A stretch of 41,580 nucleotides of DNA from a virus. Below, piece by piece: positions 39,818-41,580 of the stretch (positions are counted from its first letter, which is position 1; every line of letters begins with the position of its first letter). The notes beneath the pieces were generated by a model that saw nothing but the letters and a program-made list of their open reading frames with translations, ran no database searches and was not told where the DNA came from. Where the stretch lies: positions 1-41,580 of the IMG/VR virus record IMGVR_UViG_3300027965_000196; one strand, given 5' to 3'. Made by a program: the position numbers and the translations under genes.

Positions 39818-40366
39818 ATGGGAACGACCACAATTCTCGCGACTCAGCTGATCGATCAGGACGGAACGCCGCTCCAGGGCTCGATCTACTTCGGCTGGCA
39901 GATTAACCTTCCAATTACGAACGGAACGATAAACGGCACCGCCGAAAGCGACACCTATGATCCGGTGTCGATCAACAGCAGCACGTACGAGAATGAGCTC
40001 GTCCAGCTGCACAACATTACGCTCGAGGACGGCGGGACACTCCAGCTCGATGAACTCGTGAACGGTCAATGGGCGGCGAAGGTCGGCTCCGGGTGGATGC
40101 CGCTCTCGCAGAATGACGAAGAATACATGCTGGTCGTGCCCGGCGGGCCGGTCACGCTTCCGGCCGTGGATGAAGATGCGCGCGAGCTGAAGATCGTTAA
40201 CTCTGGTGCAGCTACGAGCCTCAGCGCGCCAGTGCCGATCGGCAATGCAGCTTCACCGGCTCCAGCGAACAGCATCGCTCTGCCGGCGCTCGCGTGTCTG
40301 TGGATCCGATACCAGCAGTCAACGAATAGCTGGCGCGTGCTGAGTCTGTCGACGTCACCGCAATAA
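39818..40366 (+). CDS. Fibre-associated hypothetical protein
   Basis: A 182-residue protein. Its N-terminal ATQLIDQDGTPLQGSIYFGW resembles the [19 protein letters not shown] segment of the preceding collagen-like protein. The rest is beta-rich (YENELVQLHNITLEDGGTLQ, EYMLVVPGGPVTLPAVDEDA) and ends LWIRYQQSTNSWRVLSLSTS. It may share an attachment module with the collagen fibre. AGGAAAGG precedes the ATG. Confidence 0.6.
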   Translation: MGTTTILATQLIDQDGTPLQGSIYFGWQINLPITNGTINGTAESDTYDPVSINSSTYENELVQLHNITLEDGGTLQLDELVNGQWAAKVGSGWMPLSQNDEEYMLVVPGGPVTLPAVDEDARELKIVNSGAATSLSAPVPIGNAASPAPANSIALPALACLWIRYQQSTNSWRVLSLSTSPQ

Positions 40367-40617
40367 TGACCACGTTCCGCTGGAAACTGGATTCGCCTGA
40401 CGGCCACATCGTCTGCACGCTGGTGGTCTTTGCCATCGGCTGTGCGCTGTACGCGTTCCACTACGATTACGGCAAGGAAGTGATGGCTGGCGCGCTCGGG
40501 AGCCTCTGGACTCTGCTGCAGCTACCGAGAAGCGGGTCCTACAACTTCCGGCCGGAAGTCGTGAATCAGGCCGAAACGATCACGGTCGCGCCCGAGAAGC
40601 AGAAAGCCGCGGATTGA
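40366..40617 (+). CDS. Small membrane protein (holin-like)
   Basis: An 83-residue protein. One clear hydrophobic segment (IVCTLVVFAIGCALYAFHY, about 15-33) and a second weaker one (VMAGALGSLWTLLQLP, about 39-54) are followed by a polar tail. It shares a base with the upstream stop (TAATG). The size and topology would allow a holin or an accessory membrane protein. No sequence family proves this. It is the last rightward gene. Confidence 0.55.
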   Translation: MTTFRWKLDSPDGHIVCTLVVFAIGCALYAFHYDYGKEVMAGALGSLWTLLQLPRSGSYNFRPEVVNQAETITVAPEKQKAAD

Positions 40618-40629
40618 GGTTTCCGCGGC
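40606..40629. terminator. Possible bidirectional terminator
   Basis: A perfect 8-base stem, GCCGCGGA (40606-40613) and TCCGCGGC (40622-40629), has an 8-base loop that includes the stop codon of the rightward gene. It lies between convergent genes. A short T-rich run follows only on the minus strand (TTTCTGCTTCT), so function as a terminator is likely but not certain. Confidence 0.6.
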
Positions 40630-40637
40630 GTCCTGAG

Positions 40638-40721
40638 TTACTTGTGATGTTGCAGAGCGAGCGCAATCGCTACTGCGACCGCGCGCGAGACGTGGACCAG
40701 AATGTCGATGACGTGGTGCAT
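40638..40721 (-). CDS. 27-residue peptide with strong ribosome-binding site
   Basis: A short minus-strand frame from ATG 40721 has a TAGGAGGAACG site, the strongest local signal. It starts 14 bases after the stop of the upstream membrane-anchored protein gene. The peptide (MHHVIDILVHVSRAVAVAIA, then LALQHHK) is hydrophobic with His-rich ends and could form one membrane helix. Function is unknown. Confidence 0.5.
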   Translation of the reverse strand: MHHVIDILVHVSRAVAVAIALALQHHK

Positions 40722-40732
40722 CGTTCCTCCTA

Positions 40733-41059
40733 TTACTTGGTTTTTTCCGCGAATTTGATGGCTGCCTCGACCTGATCGAGCTGGGCGTGCGAATCGGTGA
40801 CCGCCTTCATCTTCACGATCTCGTCGTGGTCGGCGGCTATCTTTGCCTCGAGTTCCTTACGCAATTCGGTGCGCTCCTCGGCCGCGGTTTTCTGGTACGC
40901 GATGATCGTATCCATGCGAGCGCTCATGTTCGCCATCTTGGTATCGGCTTCGGCGATTTTCCCGCCGCCGCCCCAGGAGACTTGAGCGACTAGCCACACG
41001 AGCCCGAGGGCGCTCACCGCGCCAATGCTCATTTTTGAAAGATCCTGCGGCATACTCAT
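40733..41059 (-). CDS. Membrane-anchored coiled-coil protein
   Basis: A 108-residue protein. One N-terminal membrane segment (IGAVSALGLVWLVAQVSW, about 12-29) is followed by a Gly-rich turn and a long coiled coil (about 35-105, MDTIIAYQKTAAEERTELRK). This topology recalls i-spanin or other phage envelope proteins. The opposite-strand position would also fit a lysogen-expressed protein. Start is ATG 41059, and a second ATG two codons later is possible. Confidence 0.62.
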   Translation of the reverse strand: MSMPQDLSKMSIGAVSALGLVWLVAQVSWGGGGKIAEADTKMANMSARMDTIIAYQKTAAEERTELRKELEAKIAADHDEIVKMKAVTDSHAQLDQVEAAIKFAEKTK

Positions 41060-41166
41060 GCGACTTTCCCATGAGAAGAGTGGCGCGAGAGTCGATCAAA
41101 TCCCGACGAGTATTTTCTGACCAGCTGATTCCGCTTCGGGACCCGTATTGGGAGTGAGTGTTAGGC

Positions 41167-41580
41167 CTAGGCAGCCGGGGCGCTTGCATTCACCGAGCGC
41201 TTCGACTTCGAAATGCTGTAGGCGAGTTCGATCGCGAGGTTTAGCAGGCTCGAGGCCACGCCCTTCGGCGCGACTGCCTGCAGCGCGAACTGCGCGACAT
41301 TCCGCCACAGATCCGCAGCCGGTAACGCGGCGAACGAAGACGCTGCCGTTTTCACGCGCGCCAGGTCCGACTCGTACTTCGTCAAGAAATTCTCAACCGC
41401 CGCGACCGTTCCCGACGGGTTCGCGGCCGCGGCCGGCTTCAGGTCCGTATCGATTTCCGTCACGATCGGCTCGGCCAGCTGGACGAAGCTCGAGGCGTCG
41501 TGCAGGACCTTTTGTGCGATATCGCTGTCCTTACCGAACACGGACTTGAAAAAATGATCGATCGCCGACCAGAGGCTCAT
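41167..41580 (-). CDS. Hypothetical protein at the window end
   Basis: A 137-residue, mainly helical protein starting MSLWSAIDHFFKSVFGKDSD, with AAVENFLTKYESDLARVKTA and LAIELAYSISKSKRS later. No family is recognised. The start codon occupies the last three bases, so upstream signals are not visible. It is probably co-oriented with the membrane-anchored gene after a 107-base gap in which I see no gene or clear terminator. Confidence 0.6.
   Translation of the reverse strand: MSLWSAIDHFFKSVFGKDSDIAQKVLHDASSFVQLAEPIVTEIDTDLKPAAAANPSGTVAAVENFLTKYESDLARVKTAASSFAALPAADLWRNVAQFALQAVAPKGVASSLLNLAIELAYSISKSKRSVNASAPAA

Noticed and set aside
1-41580. CRISPR array, tRNA genes, diversity-generating retroelement or insertion sequence
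   Set aside because: No regularly spaced repeats, tRNA-like cloverleaf, reverse transcriptase or transposase motifs were seen in the window.

Overview
The window is a complete or nearly complete temperate phage (prophage) genome of myovirus type, GC-rich by eye. It is cut at gene boundaries: the integrase stop codon is the first three bases, and the start codon of a hypothetical gene is the last three. There is no flanking host DNA, tRNA gene, IS element or CRISPR array, so the attachment site cannot be located. The host is probably a GC-rich Gram-negative bacterium. Acidobacteriota is my best guess, from a recalled resemblance of several small Cys-rich proteins, but this is not demonstrated.

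Layout. (1) 1-10817, minus strand: integrase, excisionase-like HTH protein, then a tightly packed early operon. Most of its genes overlap by ATGA, GTGA or TTGA. It holds many small Cys-rich and membrane proteins, a phage O-type replication initiator gene with origin-like DNA inside it, a VRR-NUC nuclease, a Gp157-family protein and a Sak4-like RecA-fold ATPase. (2) 10818-13361: the regulatory region. Two ribbon-helix-helix (RHH) type genes diverge from a short intergenic segment filled with phased CTAG boxes. The rightward arm continues into an overlapping PAS-domain gene. A hicAB toxin-antitoxin module lies on the minus strand with a palindrome inside its promoter. No classical CI-type repressor was seen. 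(3) 13362-14577, plus strand: a small lysis-like cluster (28-aa membrane peptide, lysozyme-like protein, coiled-coil protein) closed by a strong terminator. (4) 14615-24875: terminase, portal with a C-terminal nuclease-like domain, MuF protein, protease with nested scaffold, cement protein, capsid and head-tail connector genes. (5) 24894-36993: contractile tail sheath, tube, frameshifted tail chaperone, tape measure with a lytic transglycosylase domain, baseplate hub, plug, spike, wedge and J genes, and fibres. (6) 37006-40617: further fibre proteins, including a collagen-like protein with a signal peptide, then a small membrane protein. (7) 40638-41580, minus strand: a small cluster with a 27-residue peptide, a membrane-anchored coiled-coil protein and a hypothetical protein.

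The structural order (DUF1073 portal, MuF, DUF2213 protease, DUF2184 capsid, DUF4054 connector, gp10-like, DUF3383 sheath, DUF3277 tube, TMP, hub, spike, J, DUF2612) is a known myovirus morphogenesis module. Two minus-strand membrane-protein genes (19006-19329 and 31932-32360) interrupt it and look like morons. The most interesting features are the RHH/PAS/CTAG-box switch, the origin-like DNA inside the initiator gene, the portal-nuclease fusion, the nested scaffold start, the reverse-strand membrane genes, and the signal-peptide-bearing collagen fibre. Family names come from motif recognition by eye; no database search was run.
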